A stretch of 64,000 bases of DNA from Mauremys mutica (taxonomy: Eukaryota > Chordata > Testudines > Geoemydidae): positions 16,401,105 to 16,465,104 of the forward strand of contig NC_059081.1 in the NCBI RefSeq assembly GCF_020497125.1, written 5' to 3'. Below are positions 1-11,800 of the stretch, piece after piece (within the stretch, counting starts at the first letter, position 1; each line of letters opens with the position of its first letter). The notes below the pieces were generated by a model, which had not been told where the DNA came from, made no database searches, and saw only the letters and a program-made list of their open reading frames with translations. The position numbers and the translations under genes are program-made.

Positions 1-659
1 GCTGCTGGTTCCTCAGGTACCGAGGGCACTATCAAACCTAAAGACTGTAAAGTCCCAGGTTCCAAGAGGTCATCAGTACCATCAACGGAGCGAGGCAGCA
101 AGAAAAGCATTGTCTCTTCTCACTCAATACTGAAGAAGCCCATTCTGGCTCCATCTAGACTCCCCTTGGAGCGGCTGAGATTCTGTTAACTCCCTCAGCC
201 ACTATGACTTTGGTGCAGGCCATGGAAATGGTACTGACAACACACTTGGCACTGCAGGAGTTTTGCTTTCCTCCAGACCTTGCTGTGTCCAAGACGCCCA
301 ACTCACCATTGTTCAGCTCTGATATATTCCTGGTACTGAGGACTTTCAGATCTCCGGATGTTTGTCTGGTACCAATGGTTTCACCTCATGTTTCTTTTGG
401 TGCTACAGAGTGATTTGGAAGAGAAGGATTCTGATGACGGTCTCGCCTCAATCTCCCAGATATTTGTGCAAGGCTCTCCTCTCCATTCCTATAGAAGCTT
501 TTTTCCATAGGTGTCTGAGGAGATTGGTATCACTCATGAGAGACTGCCAGAACCACCATCATCACCTTCCCTCTCAGAAAGACCAAACAGGCCAGGAGTT
601 CAGAATGTGCCCAAGGACATATTCACCAGGCACTTCTTTTCAAGACCACAAGTGGGAGA

Positions 660-1063
660 TAGATTCCATCATATTTCACAACTTATTCCAGCAATGGGGC
701 ACCCCTGGAATGGACCTGTTTGCCACTCTGATAAACAAGAAATGCACCCAGTTCTGCTTCAGAGGCAGTCAAGGTCACTAATCCTTGGAAGATGCCTTTC
801 ACCTTCGGTGGTTGTCAGATATACTGTGCACTTTCTCCCAGACTCCTCTAATATCCAAAGTTCTACTCAAAATGAAAAAGGACAAAGCCAGAGTTCTTCT
901 AATAGTTCCGACCTGGCCGGGACAAACATGGTTTCCTTACCTGACACAGCTGGCCATTTACTCACCAATCACTCTTCAGGCTGCTCCTCATCTCCTCTCT
1001 TCAGAAGGTGGGAAGATCCTTTGCCCCAATCTGAGTTCTTCCTCTCAAAGCATAGCTGGTTGA
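660..1063 (+). pseudogene. DIRS RNase H-like coding remnant
   Basis: Two overlapping frames together resemble the DIRS pol RNase H region. The first frame holds the FQQWGTPGMDLFAT and FCFRGSQGH motifs up to about 781. The second, from 785, has DAFHLRW, TFSQTPLI, KMKKDKARVLLIVPTWP and WFPYLTQLA. In intact DIRS elements these lie in a single frame, so a frameshift near 780 is implied. It has no host function and is part of the DIRS remnant that begins at or before the window edge. Confidence 0.65.
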
Positions 1064-1657
1064 TGGTTCATGGGACTAGAAATGACCTGTGCAGAGGAAG
1101 TAAAAAGAGTGCCATTACACATCAGAAAACAGTTGAGGCTCTACAGTTACTTATGAAAATGGACAAGATTTGCCTGCTGATGTGACTTCAAACACATTCC
1201 ACCAACAACCTCATTGCTATCAGATATGCTGGACTGTATTTTATAACTTAAAAAAATTCTGGGCTGTCGCTGAGTTCCATTAGAGTCCACCTGGCAGTCA
1301 TCACAGCTTTCCATGCTCCAATAAAAGGTTATTTCATATTCAACCGTCCAATGACAATGAAGTTCCTCAGGGGGCTCAGAAATCTTTCTAACACTCAAAT
1401 GTCCTACTCTGGTTTTGAAACCTCAGTCTGCATCTTAAATGCCTTACAAGATCTCCATTTGCACCGATGGCTACCTGCTCACTCCTCAAATTATTGATGA
1501 ACACAGCATTTCTGGTAGCCATCACATTGGCTCAATGAGTTGGTGAAATATGGGGCCTTATGGCATATACCCCCTTCACAATGTTTTTCAAAAACCAAGG
1601 GATTATTACAACCATACCCCAAGTTTTTACCAAAGATATCTTCAGAGTTCCATATTA

Positions 1658-2672
1658 CAGTAATTCCTCACTTAAAGTTGTCCCGGTTAATGTTGTTTTG
1701 TTGTTACGTTGCTGATCAATTAGGGAACATGCTTAAAGTTGTGCAATGCTGCCTTCTAATGTCATTTGGCAGCCGCCTGCTTTGTCCACTGCTTGCAGGA
1801 AGAGCAGCCCGTTGCCGCTAGCTGGTGGGGGCTTGTAACCAGGGTGGACGGCAGCCCCCTTATCAGCTCCCCGCTCCCCTAAGTTCCCTGTGCTGCAGCC
1901 GCCCAGCAGGCTGTCAATTGGCAGTTCAGCTCTCCTTCCCCCCACTGTCATGTGCTGCTCCTGCCCTCTGCCTTGGAGCTGCTCCCAGAGACTCCTGCTT
2001 GCTGTGCGGGGGCGAGAGGGAGGGGGAAGGCTATTATCAGGGTGTCCCCCTCCCCTCTGCTCCTGCACCCCACTTACCTCTTCTCCATATAGAGCAGGGA
2101 GGAGACACAGATGGAGAGAGACAGAGAGAACCTGGGGCAGCAGCTGCTGTCTCAACTTCCTGATCCACTTAAAAAGACAATGCACTTAAGAGTGGGTCAG
2201 CTTATTTAAAGGGGCAGTGTGCATCTCTCTCTCTCTCCTCTCTCTGACACACAAGGTGTGTGTCTGTCTCTGTCTGCTATGCTGTCTCCCCTCCCTGTTC
2301 GTGCTGCCTTGATGAGAGGCTACATTAACAACAATGTGTTAACCCTTGAGGGCTCAGCCGAGTGCTAGTTCATCATTTATCAGTAAGGCATTCCCTGGGA
2401 AATATCCCTCCCTCTTCCACCCTCTAACTTCACACCTCAACCAAGCTTCGCAATCATCATAGCTATGAACAGTATTAAATTGTTTGTTTAAAATGTATAC
2501 TGTGTGTATATCTACATAATATATAGTTTTTTTCTCATGAAAAAAATTTCCCTGGAACCTAACCCCCCCATTTACATTTATTCTTATGGGGAAATTGGAT
2601 TCGCTTAACATCGTTTCACTTAAACTTGCATTTTTCAGGAACATAACTACAACGTTAAGCGAGGAGTTACTG
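1658..2672. mobile_element. Tigger/mariner-type MITE inserted in the DIRS copy
   Basis: The ends are inverted repeats: the left begins CAGTAATTCCTCACTTAAAG and the right, read on the - strand, begins CAGTAACTCCTCGCTTAACG. A TA dinucleotide flanks both sides (1656-1657 and 2673-2674). CAGT-type termini with TA duplication fit the Tc1/mariner-Tigger group. The interior is GC-rich with a CT microsatellite near 2224-2258 and no transposase; the open frames inside are chance. Removing it joins the two halves of the DIRS recombinase, which confirms the order of insertion. Confidence 0.82.
2224..2258. repeat. CT-rich microsatellite
   Basis: An interrupted run of (CT)n lies inside the Tigger-type MITE. 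It is probably length-variable and has no other function that can be read from sequence. Confidence 0.7.
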
Positions 2673-2839
2673 TAACTGACACATTCACCTCCCAATCTTG
2701 CACCCTAAACCTCACCTTAAGAGAGCCCCCGTTCTATCTTGACAGGACTAAACCTTTTAGCAAGACTCCCAAATTATTTGTCTCAATCGCAGACGGATCA
2801 AAAGGGTCTACAATCTCTAACAAAGACTTTCCAAGTGGA

Positions 2840-3100
2840 TAGCCGACTGGTAGCAACAACTAATGTGATCTTGTAACTCCAAGCACCCTTGGACATACAA
2901 ACTCATTCTGCGAGGTCTATTTTCACCACTACAGCTTTTCTAAAAACTGTTCCCATCACTGAAATATGTAGAGCTGCGGCTTGGACCTCTATCCGTACAT
3001 TTGCTGAGCACTATGCAATAACTCAGACTCCTGTTCCGATGCTCCATTTGGCTACGCTTTTCTTGATATTGGACTCAACTCCGAAGCCCCCTCCTACTTA
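2840..3100 (+). pseudogene. DIRS tyrosine recombinase C-terminal remnant
   Basis: Conceptual translation gives HSARSIFTTTAFLKTVPITE followed by ICRAAAWTSIRTF and HYA. This is the layout of the C-terminal catalytic block of DIRS/Crypton-type tyrosine recombinases (H-x-x-R, then a downstream Tyr). An in-frame stop precedes it and the N-terminal half lies upstream of the Tigger-type MITE at 1658-2672. It is therefore a broken gene, separated from its 5' part by that insertion. DIRS elements use such a recombinase instead of a DDE integrase, which fits the absence of target duplications here. Confidence 0.6.
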
Positions 3101-3520
3101 AGGGGAACTGCTCGGTAGTCACCTAGGTGGGAGCATCTATAGGGATACTCCGCGAAGAATAATAAATGGTTACTCACCTAGTGCAGTAACTGTGCTTCTT
3201 CGAGATGTGTCCCCCTATGAGTGTTCTACTACTTGTGCTCTCTTCCCCTCTGCTTTGGAGTTCTCTGCTATGGAGCTTCATGACAGAGAAGGAAATGAGT
3301 ACAGTTTGCCCCCTCAGGGTTATGTAACAACAGCATGGAGCATGAGACAGTAGCACACATGTGCAGGCCAAATGGACACTGTTATGAGAAATCTCTGATC
3401 AAAGGTGCAAAGGGTGCAAGCAAATCTGAAGTGGAGCCTGCATAGGACTACCCATCTCAAAGAACCACTGTTATTGCACAGGGTGAGTAACCATTTAATA
3501 CAGTTTCTGTATTATGATGT

Positions 3521-4145
3521 GGCCCTGATATACTTTTTCAACATTTGGGGAAGAGTTGGTGATGTGATAACTTCAAAATATGACAATCTGATCCAACACT
3601 GAATCACATTTCAGTGTTTGTAAATAATTTGAATGCTACTGCAGAGTCAAATTTATGATTATAGGTAATTTCTCATTACTTTTGGGCAAACTAACTACTG
3701 GAAAGGGAATCTTCTCTAATGCATTCATACTTGGATTAAAGTAATACTGCTCAAAAAGGCCCTATGTGTTTCCAGAGAGAGCTCAGCAGTAATTTATCTG
3801 GTCATTCCTGCTTTGCTCTGTAATGATCAGGGAACCCCTTTTGTTTCACATGTACCTTCCATTTGCAAGTTTCTCAAATATCAGAAATCTTCTTCCAGTC
3901 ATTGGTTGATTCTCTTCCTGAAATAAAGGGTCTAATAAATAGTAAACCAAACTGTTATTAACCAACGGTAATTTAACACTTGGCATTTCTTGGGCTAGAC
4001 TGTTAGTGTGGAAGTGAGGAACTCCTGAGCTATAATCTTGCCTCTGCCATTGATGCCTTTGCAAGTCAGTTCTCAGTAGCCTATTGGACCTAAAATGTGT
4101 TTCCAGTGTCCCCTTGTGAAATCACTTGTAGCTGTCGGCACCCTA
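3521..4145. other. Gene-free stretch, nothing recognised
   Basis: AT-rich sequence after the DIRS terminus. The open frames are short and show no recognisable motifs. I see no repeat ends or RNA gene. Confidence 0.5.
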
Positions 4146-4159
4146 GTATTTACCACAGT

Positions 4160-4265
4160 AAACACATATGTTTAAAGAGACAAGGTGGGTGAGGTAATAG
4201 CTTTTATTGAGCCAACTTCTAGTGGTGAAAGAGACAAACTTTCAACCTACATGTTTAGACACATT
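4160..4265 (-). repeat. Fragment of a widespread amniote interspersed repeat
   Basis: AGACAAGGTGGGTGAGGTAA followed by TTTTATTGAGCCAACTTCT is a sequence I recognise as a repeat tail common in turtle, crocodilian and bird DNA. It is usually read on the other strand, where it carries an AATAAAA signal near its 3' end. I cannot assign the superfamily with certainty; an old LINE or Penelope-like tail is possible. Confidence 0.5.
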
Positions 4266-5080
4266 TTAAAAGTTTATCTCCAGCCTGTTGACTCTTACAA
4301 GATGTGTATAAAGACTAGCAACTGGTTACCCAGACCTGCGTCTGTTTCTCTGAGGTATCTTCTATCTCCCTGTTGGAATGAGGGTTCTTTCATCTTTTCA
4401 CTCATCCTCCACCGCTGTGAACCACATTTCATCCCTGACACTACTTCATCTGCAGGAGTCAAATGGTCTTTGTTCAGAGGTGAAGTTTTCTCAGAAACAT
4501 TCAAACCTTTTAAAAATATATAGGGGTTCTAGAAGAGAGAATATGTATAGAATATATTCTTGTCAATTTAATTATATTTATAACCCAATATCACATTATA
4601 TTGATTAAAAAACTTGGCAACGCTTAACATTTCTAAATAACTGGTTTATTGCCTCAGAGTAAGCTGATTTTTTCTTATTAGAAGCTTCTACTTAAAGTAA
4701 AAAATCTAGAGCTCTGTTTAAAGTAATTTAGAAGTTCTTTTTTGTAATTTTATCTAGTACATTACAATTTTGCTGTGACATGAAGATGGTTATACCGTAA
4801 AGACTAGTTAATTACTTAAATTGGCTATACTTTGCGGGAAATGTGCTGCATCATTTGCTGGGATTATTTGGCTTAATTACTAGAATTATACTGTTAACAG
4901 TGATGAGTAAATTCCATTATTAAACTGTGCAAGTGTAATGTGTTTGTTTACACAATGCAAGGGGAGCATTGTTTACTTCATAATACTCTTCCTCCCTGTA
5001 ACATTCAGCGTTCTGACCCAGAAGGCTTACCAGAACTGAGGTACAAGTTTACTAGTACAGTTCTTTTGTCTAATGTATCT
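4266..5080. other. Gene-free stretch, AT-rich
   Basis: AT-rich (especially 4500-4930) with only short chance frames. Nothing assignable was seen. Confidence 0.5.
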
Positions 5081-5084
5081 TTCA

Positions 5085-5500
5085 AACATCTCTCCAGCAG
5101 CTCCAGCAGCTGCCTTACTGGGAGGGGGCCTGGCAGTACCGAGTGGAGCCAGCAGGGGGGGACTTCTTCGTGCCCCTCCACCTGTCTTCTGTGGCTTCTG
5201 CCCAGTGGTGAGGGGGTTCTCGGGGCTTCAGCCCCATGGGGCTCACCTGCCGAGGCTCAGGGCTTCAGTAGGAGTGGGGCTGAAGCCCTGACACCCCCTT
5301 CCTGTAGGGCAGAAGCCCCTAGACTCACCACCTTGCCACAGGGCTGAAGCCCTGAGTCCCAGCAGGCATCTTCCGCAGAGCTGAAGCCCTGAGAGCCCCC
5401 TCCCCACAGAACTGAAACCCCGAGCCCTGACAGGTGCATCCCAGCTCTCAAACTTCTGAAGATTGTCGTATGCGGCTCGCAGGGTCAGTAAGTTTGGCCA
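5085..5500. repeat. GC-rich tandem-like repeat island (probable MITE core)
   Basis: Imperfect units built around GGGCTGAAGCCCTGA recur on both strands roughly every 40-60 bp between about 5215 and 5430. The block ends with GTAAGTTTGGCCACCCCTGG, which resembles the end of a hAT-like MITE; the matching left end is not clear. The overlapping open frames on both strands arise from the GC-rich repeat and are not genes. Confidence 0.5.
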
Positions 5501-5584
5501 CCCCTGGCCAATGGGGAACATGCAAATACGTCATTCCAGGAAATGAGAAATTCCTGCCCTCTGCAGGAACCAGCCTGTTAGCAA

Positions 5585-7910
5585 GGGTACGTCTACAGTA
5601 CGAAATTAATCTGAACGTATTCTATTCGAATTTTCGGAAGCGATTTTATACATTCGGTGTTGTGTCCCCCCACTAAAGCATATGAATTCGGCGGAGTGCG
5701 TCCGCAGTACCGAGGCTAGCATCGAATGTCGGAGCGGTGCACTGCGGTAGCTATCCCACAGTTCCTGCAGTCCCCGCCGCCCATTGAATTCTGGGTTAAG
5801 CTCCCAGAGCATGATTGGGCAACAACATTCTCACAAGTGTTTCTGGGTGTGTGCCGTCACTCACTCCTCCCTCTGTGAAAGCTACGGCAGACGCCATACT
5901 GCACTGCCTGTCTCCTGGTACTATGAATCCACCTCGCATGTCCTCTCATCTTTCTGTCTACTCTTTTATCTAACCATTTCCCGCCTTTTTTTAGCTACCA
6001 GGAAAGGAGCAGCACAGCTTCCACAGCAAACTCTGCTCTCCCGCTCTTGCATCACTAGCTAACTTTTCCATGTTGTCGGTCCTGGGCTCTCGTGGAAGCT
6101 GCAGAAGGCAACAATTCCCTGCTGTTTTTCGGCCATCGCGAACTGAGCCGCGCAGCTTCCGCCACAAATTCTGCTTTCCCGCTCTTGCAGCTCTAGCAAG
6201 TTTCCCGACTCCGTGAAAGCTACAGAAGACAACCATTTACTGCTGTTTATTGGCTATCTTGAACTGAACAGCTGTCCTACGTTTCGCGCCCTTTTTCCAG
6301 GATTACCTATGCAGGCGCCATAGTGCAGCAATCTTGGAGCCCGCTCACCTCTCCGCTGCAGTTTTGACCATTGTAAATGCCTCACACATTATCCAGCAGT
6401 ATGTGCAGTACCTGGAAAGCTGGGTGAGGAAGCGATTACTATACTGATGAGGACATGGACACAGATGTTCATAAAAGCATGGCATGTGACAATTGGGAGA
6501 TCATGGTGGCGTTGGGCCAGGTTCATTTCGTGGAATGCCAATTCTGGGCCAAGGAAACAAGCACAGACTGGTGGGACCACATAGTGTTGCAGCCACTGGG
6601 ATGATTCCCAGTGGCTGCAAAACTTTCATATGCGTAGGGCCACTTTCATGGAACTTTGTGACTTGCTGTCCCTTGCCCTGAAGCGCAAAGACACCAAAAT
6701 GAGAGCAGCCCTCACAGTTGAGAAGCAGGTGGCCATAGCACTGTGGAAGCTTGCAACGCCCGACAGCTACCGGTCAGTCAGGAATCAGTTTGGAGTGGGC
6801 AAATCTACCATAGGGGCTGCTGTGCTGCAAGTAGCCAACACAATCATTGAGCAAGGGTATCACTACTATCAAGGGTAGTGACTTTGGGAAATGTGCAGAC
6901 CACTGTGGATGGCTTTAATGCGCTGGGGTTCCCTAACTGTGGTGGAGTGATAGACGGAACGCATATCCCTATCTTAGCCGCGGCAGAGTATGTAATCGCA
7001 AGGGATACTTTTCCATGGTGCTGCAAGCACTGGTGGATCACAAGGGACGTTTCACAAACATAAACGTGGGATGGCCGGGAAAGGTGCATGACGCTGGCAT
7101 CTTCAGGATCTCTGGTCTGTTTGAACAGCTGCAGGAAGGGAGTTACTTCCCAGACCAGAAAATTACTGTTGGGGATGTTGAAATGCCTATAGTTATCCTC
7201 GGGGACCCTGCCTACCCCTTAATGCCATGGCTCATGAAGCCGTACACAGGCACCCTGGACAGTAGTAAGGAGCAGTTCAACTATAGGCTGAGCAAGTGCA
7301 GAATGGTGGTAGAATGTGCTTTTGGATGTTTGAAAGCACGCTGGTGCAGTTTCTCAGCACAACCAGTATTCCAATTGTAATTGCTGCTTGTTGTGTGCTC
7401 CACAATATCTGTGAGAGTAAGGAGGAGACATTTATGGCAGGGTCGGAGGTTGAGGTAACTCGCCTGGCAGCCAATTTTGCACAGCCAGACAACAGGGCGA
7501 TTAGAAGAGCGCAGCAGGGCACACTGCGCATCACAGAAGCTTTGAAAGCCAGTTTCACGACTGGCCAGGTTACGGTGTGACAGTTGTGTTTGTTTCTCTT
7601 GAAGTTACCCACCCCCTATATATATGAAAGGAAATAAGGTCAAAATTGTTTAAAAACTTTTTTGTTGCACAACACATTGAGAGATATCAGAAGGTAGACT
7701 GGGGGGATATTGGGTTAGGGGGGTGGTGGAGGAGGGAAGGACAAGTCCAGAAACCAAATCAGAAGTTTGCATATGCCAGCTTTCTGCTGCTCAGGCGATC
7801 CTCTGGGGTTGAGTGTGTGGGTCCCCGTAGCCTCCCGCCTCGTGTTCTTGGGCATCTGGGTGAGGAGGCTATGGAACCTGAGGAGGAGGGAGGGCGGTTA
7901 TACAGGGAAC
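5585..7910 (+). mobile_element. PIF/Harbinger transposon, 3'-truncated
   Basis: The left end begins GGGTACGTCTACAGTACGAA, closely resembling the left end of the Harbinger at 45684. Both also share the stretch reading GCTATCCCACAGTTCC within their first 200 bp. The interior holds a degraded transposase on the + strand. The expected convergent Myb-like gene on the - strand is only hinted at in 7640-7910, after which homology to the other copy is lost, so the right end is missing. No clear TWA target duplication is left. Confidence 0.7.
6630..7580 (+). pseudogene. PIF/Harbinger transposase (HARBI1-like), frameshifted
   Basis: Four overlapping open pieces reconstruct most of a HARBI1-like DDE transposase. 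6630-6878 carries the N-terminal helix-turn-helix (SYRSVRNQFGVGKSTIGAAV). 6878-7063 carries the first catalytic Asp in [10 protein letters not shown]. 7015-7380 carries the second Asp in [10 protein letters not shown] and the Glu in MVVECAFG. 7296-7580 carries the C-terminal block CCVLHNICES. In an intact member these lie in one frame of about 350-400 residues; here one stop and at least two frameshifts break it. The DDE motifs are all still readable, so this is a moderately old copy. The enzyme would cut DNA at TWA targets; it has no host role that I can infer. Confidence 0.85.
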
Positions 7911-8129
7911 TGGCTCATTATTTTGAATGTTTTGGGTTAGTGCTCCTGAGATTCTTTCTGCATGAAGCAGTGTCAGCAGTGGCAGGTCTCTCTGCTAGGA
8001 TAACTGCTAGAGATGGTAACTTGATGCCTTCAGTATTTCCTTCTTCATGTCTTGCAGGTGCTTTATAAAAATGTCTCATGTCTCCTTTTATAAACTCTTT
8101 AATTTTTGTTTTTTCTGCTCAGTGTAAAT

Positions 8130-8270
8130 GGTATTGTTTCAGTTCTGATTATGTGCTAATGCTAAGCACTGTACAAATTCACAGATACAGGCAACCCCTT
8201 CTCCAAAGAACTTACAATCTGAAATACAGAAACACATAAGACGAACAACACTGGGAGATCTAGAGAAAGG
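8130..8270 (+). repeat. Old amniote interspersed repeat (same family as 39240-39370)
   Basis: The core GCTAAGCACTGTACAAATTC followed downstream by AACTTACAATCTGAA matches the pattern of a dispersed repeat also seen at 39240-39370 (GCTAAGTGTTGTACAAACAC). It is heavily diverged and non-coding. Confidence 0.45.
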
Positions 8271-8669
8271 GATTCATTCTGAACATTTCTCTCTCTTTCT
8301 CTTGTCCCCGCATGCAGTTTTAGGGTCGAGGGGGCAGTTAACTGGTTTGGGTTGGTGTTTGGGCTTTCAAGAAGAAGTGAATCTTTAAGAAGGCTTTTAA
8401 CAAGGAGACAGATCCCTCTTGTTTTCATGATCTGGCTGGAACTATGCTGCTCTATGTAAAACTGGAGACCCACTGTACTAGTCTCGATTGCCTAGCTCTA
8501 GTTCCAGAGTTGGGCCGCTATGTGGCTGCTTGGAAGAGAAAAAGGACTCTGGGGCAGAAGTAGAGTCTTAGGGCAAATATTCTGGTAGTGCCAGTGAAAA
8601 AGACACAGACCAAAGGCCAGATACGGAAACATTTTTACACTGACGTTGCTGATGCCCCTTACCTGCACA

Positions 8670-8805
8670 GTGTCAATGGGCAAGTCACTTCACCTTTGCG
8701 TGCCTCAGTTTCTCTAGCTGTACAATGAGGATAATGCTCACATTCCCTTATAAAGTGCTTTCAGCTCTGAAGAGGAAAAATACTACAGAAAAACTAGTTA
8801 CTGCT
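8670..8805 (+). repeat. MIR/CORE-SINE-like fragment
   Basis: GGGCAAGTCACTTCACCTTT, then GCCTCAGTTTCTC and TACAATGAGGATAATG, follow the order of the MIR consensus. This is an ancient SINE fragment with no A/B box part preserved. Confidence 0.65.
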
Positions 8806-11800
8806 ACTTACTATTAGAAGGACCACTGCTAATGAAGCATTTGGGACAGTTTTCAGCCTACACTGCCATAACCCGTGCTGATCTCTGGTTGTCTTGCTTC
8901 CTGGATTTTTCTCCTGCACCCTGCTATTCCTCTTCTCCGATCCCACCTGCATTTCTTGGGCAATCAGCCCAGTTCCCAAAGTTTTTAATGAGTCCCAACT
9001 GGAGAGGCCAACCGTAATACATCTCTGCCGTAGCTGCTCTCACTGCTCAGCCAGGCCCTTTAATATTGATGTCTCTCTGGTGGCAGCAATGAAGATTAAC
9101 TGCCAGTTGTTGCTTTTAAAAAGCAAGTCTTCTAGCGACGGAGAGGCAGAGTGGCATTGTTCCAAATAGCTCAATGACTTATTTTTTTAATATAACAAAC
9201 GGGCAGTTTATCTTCATTGGTGCCACCACAGAGCCACGTCAGTATCAAAGGGCCTGACCCAGCAGCAGAGATGTGTTTAGGGCTAGGGCTCAAAGTGCTT
9301 GGGGAATTGGGCTGTTTGCCCAAAAAATGCAGGTGGAGGAGACCAGGATGAGGAGTGGAAAGTGCAATAGCCAAGGCAGAGAGAGTACAGTGATGAGCAG
9401 GAGGTAGCGAGGGCTGACCCTGGACATAATTGAAAAGTTAATGCAGGGCCCATCCATTCTCCACCCTGGTCTTGCTTCTCAGGGAAAGGCTGTAGCTGCG
9501 CAGCACAGCCATCCTGGAATTTAGGAAAAGATGAACAAACGGCTACTTGTTTTGAACATACAGCAGCACAGAGCCTGATCTACAGGCTGAGGACCACTTT
9601 GCAGCTCATGGTCTATGTACAAAGACAGTCCTTAAGCAAGGCACTGCCCATTTGGGAAGAGGGGGCGTTTGACCATGCTCTAATATAGAGCACTTGCCTA
9701 TTGCCCTAAGAAGCCATTCAAGCACCTGGGGATGTTAACCTGCAAAGAAATATTAGCCACAAACCTTTTTCTCCAGTCATGTCCCTAATGCCAATGACCT
9801 AGAACCTGTAATGGCAGTTCCATGACAGTGAGACTGCATGGGGAACCCTTAAATGTCTGGATCTGCCAACCTCAGGGTAGCAGTGCAAAGCTGTACATAC
9901 AACCGAACTGGATCCAGCACTCACATAAGATGCTTAAATCATCCATTCCTTCTAAAAATGAACCATTTCTTTTTAAAAGTCAATTTTTTAAAAACTTCAG
10001 TGGCATCCTCATCTACTGCGTCAGCACACTCCAGTTTTGCCTATGTATTTTTCTGACTTATAAAATACACTCATCCTAAATCCTTGGTGCATACACTGTA
10101 AAAACCAGATAGGTACAGAACCAATTCACAATTATAAAATTGCATCACCCTCCCAATCTACCAGGCCAACAATTCTACTCCCACTTAGCTACCTATACCC
10201 TCCTAAACACATCCACCTGCTTCTCAAAAGGCCTTGTAGCACCACCCTAGAAGTAATCAAACTCAGGGATTGGTCCAACAGAGTCTCTATCAGTAAATGT
10301 CACCCTATGTTGTATTATTTAAATCAGATGGTGCCTGTTGCAATCTCTTTCCATTCCTCACTCCCCCCCCACCCACATACATACATATACAAACCCACCC
10401 ACCCCCTTAGAGAGAGAGCCTTGGGGCTTTCTTTTTCTGGTCTCCAACAGTTGAGTCTGCTGGGATGCATGTCTCCCGAGAAGAGATAATTACTTTCTTG
10501 TAATTGCTGTTCTCTGAAGACAGGCATCTCAAAGGATTACCTCTTGCCCACCCCATCACCTCCCTATGGAGCTGAGATTTTTTGTAAATCATGTGTGTGT
10601 TTTTTAATGGTTTTCTCCTTTTAATTTGCTGTGATATAGGGAGGATTTTCATCTTTCACTACAAAAGGAATGGATGCTTGGAGAGTAGAGGACAGCTGAA
10701 GCTTCTCAGCAGGAGTGGCATTAAACGACTCCTGCTGTGAACAATGGCTTACAACTTTGAGATGAGAGAGGTCCCACTGAAACTGTTTGCAGGTGCCCAA
10801 ATCCCTTCTTCTTCCAAGAATGGTACAGACCAGATTGTCATGTGATGTAAATAGGCATGGTTCTGTTTGCTGTAATGGAGCTATGACAACTTTCATCAGA
10901 TGAGAATCTGGCCCTATGGGTAATCTTCAGTTAAACACAATTATGAGTAAGTAATTTCCTCTAGTATTGCCTTTTTTATTTCCTATCAACTTCATCGCTT
11001 AACAATGTATTGGGTTTTTGCTCAGCACATAGGAAGGCATTTGGGCATTCTGATCAGTCCAAAAGTTAAGTAAATCACCAAGGAGAATATGGACTGTGGC
11101 TTCTGGTGCATCAACAATTTTTATATTCGGTTTAGCTTCTTTACCCATGAAAAAGACACTCATTGAAAATTATACCTTTTGAATAGCTGTATATTTAAAT
11201 TAGTTTCTCAACTCTGGTGTTTTGTATTTGGAATCTTCTCTTTCAATACTTATGTAAGAAAATTGTTTGTTTTGTCAACAATTTTCTTTAATAATTTAGT
11301 ATCTAAATTATATTGCTCCTTGTTCTTAGGAATATTGTAGTCTATATACTTGTTATAAATTCCAGGCTGCAGCTTAGTAAAATGTACCAGGAGAACAGAA
11401 GGGCAGATTACACTTCACCTCTATTAGTATCATTGTCCATTTTTCCTATAGGGGCTTATACTTAAAAGCCATCCTCTTGATCCTTTTGTAAAATAAGTGG
11501 ACATGTGCTGCTATTTTTGACTTTCCTATCAGCACAACCTTCTTTCAGGAAGATTTACTCAGAATCAGAAAGTTCTATTTGAAAGAGTGTTTACTCTTAA
11601 TTAAATGTGCTAACTTAGTCAGGGCTATTACTAATGATCCCTTTCTTGATCGTCTACTCTTTAAATTCAAATCCAAGGTTGGCAGGATTTCTTTGCCTGT
11701 GGTTATTTGAGACAAAGGTATATAACTAATTGATCCCCATGGTTCTAGTCAGTGACCTATACATTTTCGATCTTACTCAAACACAGCAGTATAGGATTTT

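Larger units (their letters stand above)
1..3520 (+). mobile_element. Decayed DIRS-like (tyrosine recombinase) retrotransposon, 3' part
   Basis: The stretch reads as the 3' two thirds of a DIRS element, entered from its gag-like region at the window edge. A RNase H-like segment (about 660-1063) carries the DIRS hallmark DLFATLINKKCTQFC and, one frame over, DAFHLRW followed by a WPGQTWFP-like motif. A tyrosine-recombinase segment follows (about 1245-1420, SSIRVHLAVITAFHAP-like). It resumes after an inserted MITE at about 2840-3040, with a HSAR...EICRAAAW...HYA tail that resembles the catalytic HxxR and Y region. About 3100-3520 looks like the terminal repeat, with TTACTCACC / TTCTTCGAGATGTG motifs typical of turtle DIRS ends. 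Many stops and frame changes show it is dead. The family is well supported; the exact right boundary is approximate. Confidence 0.72.
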
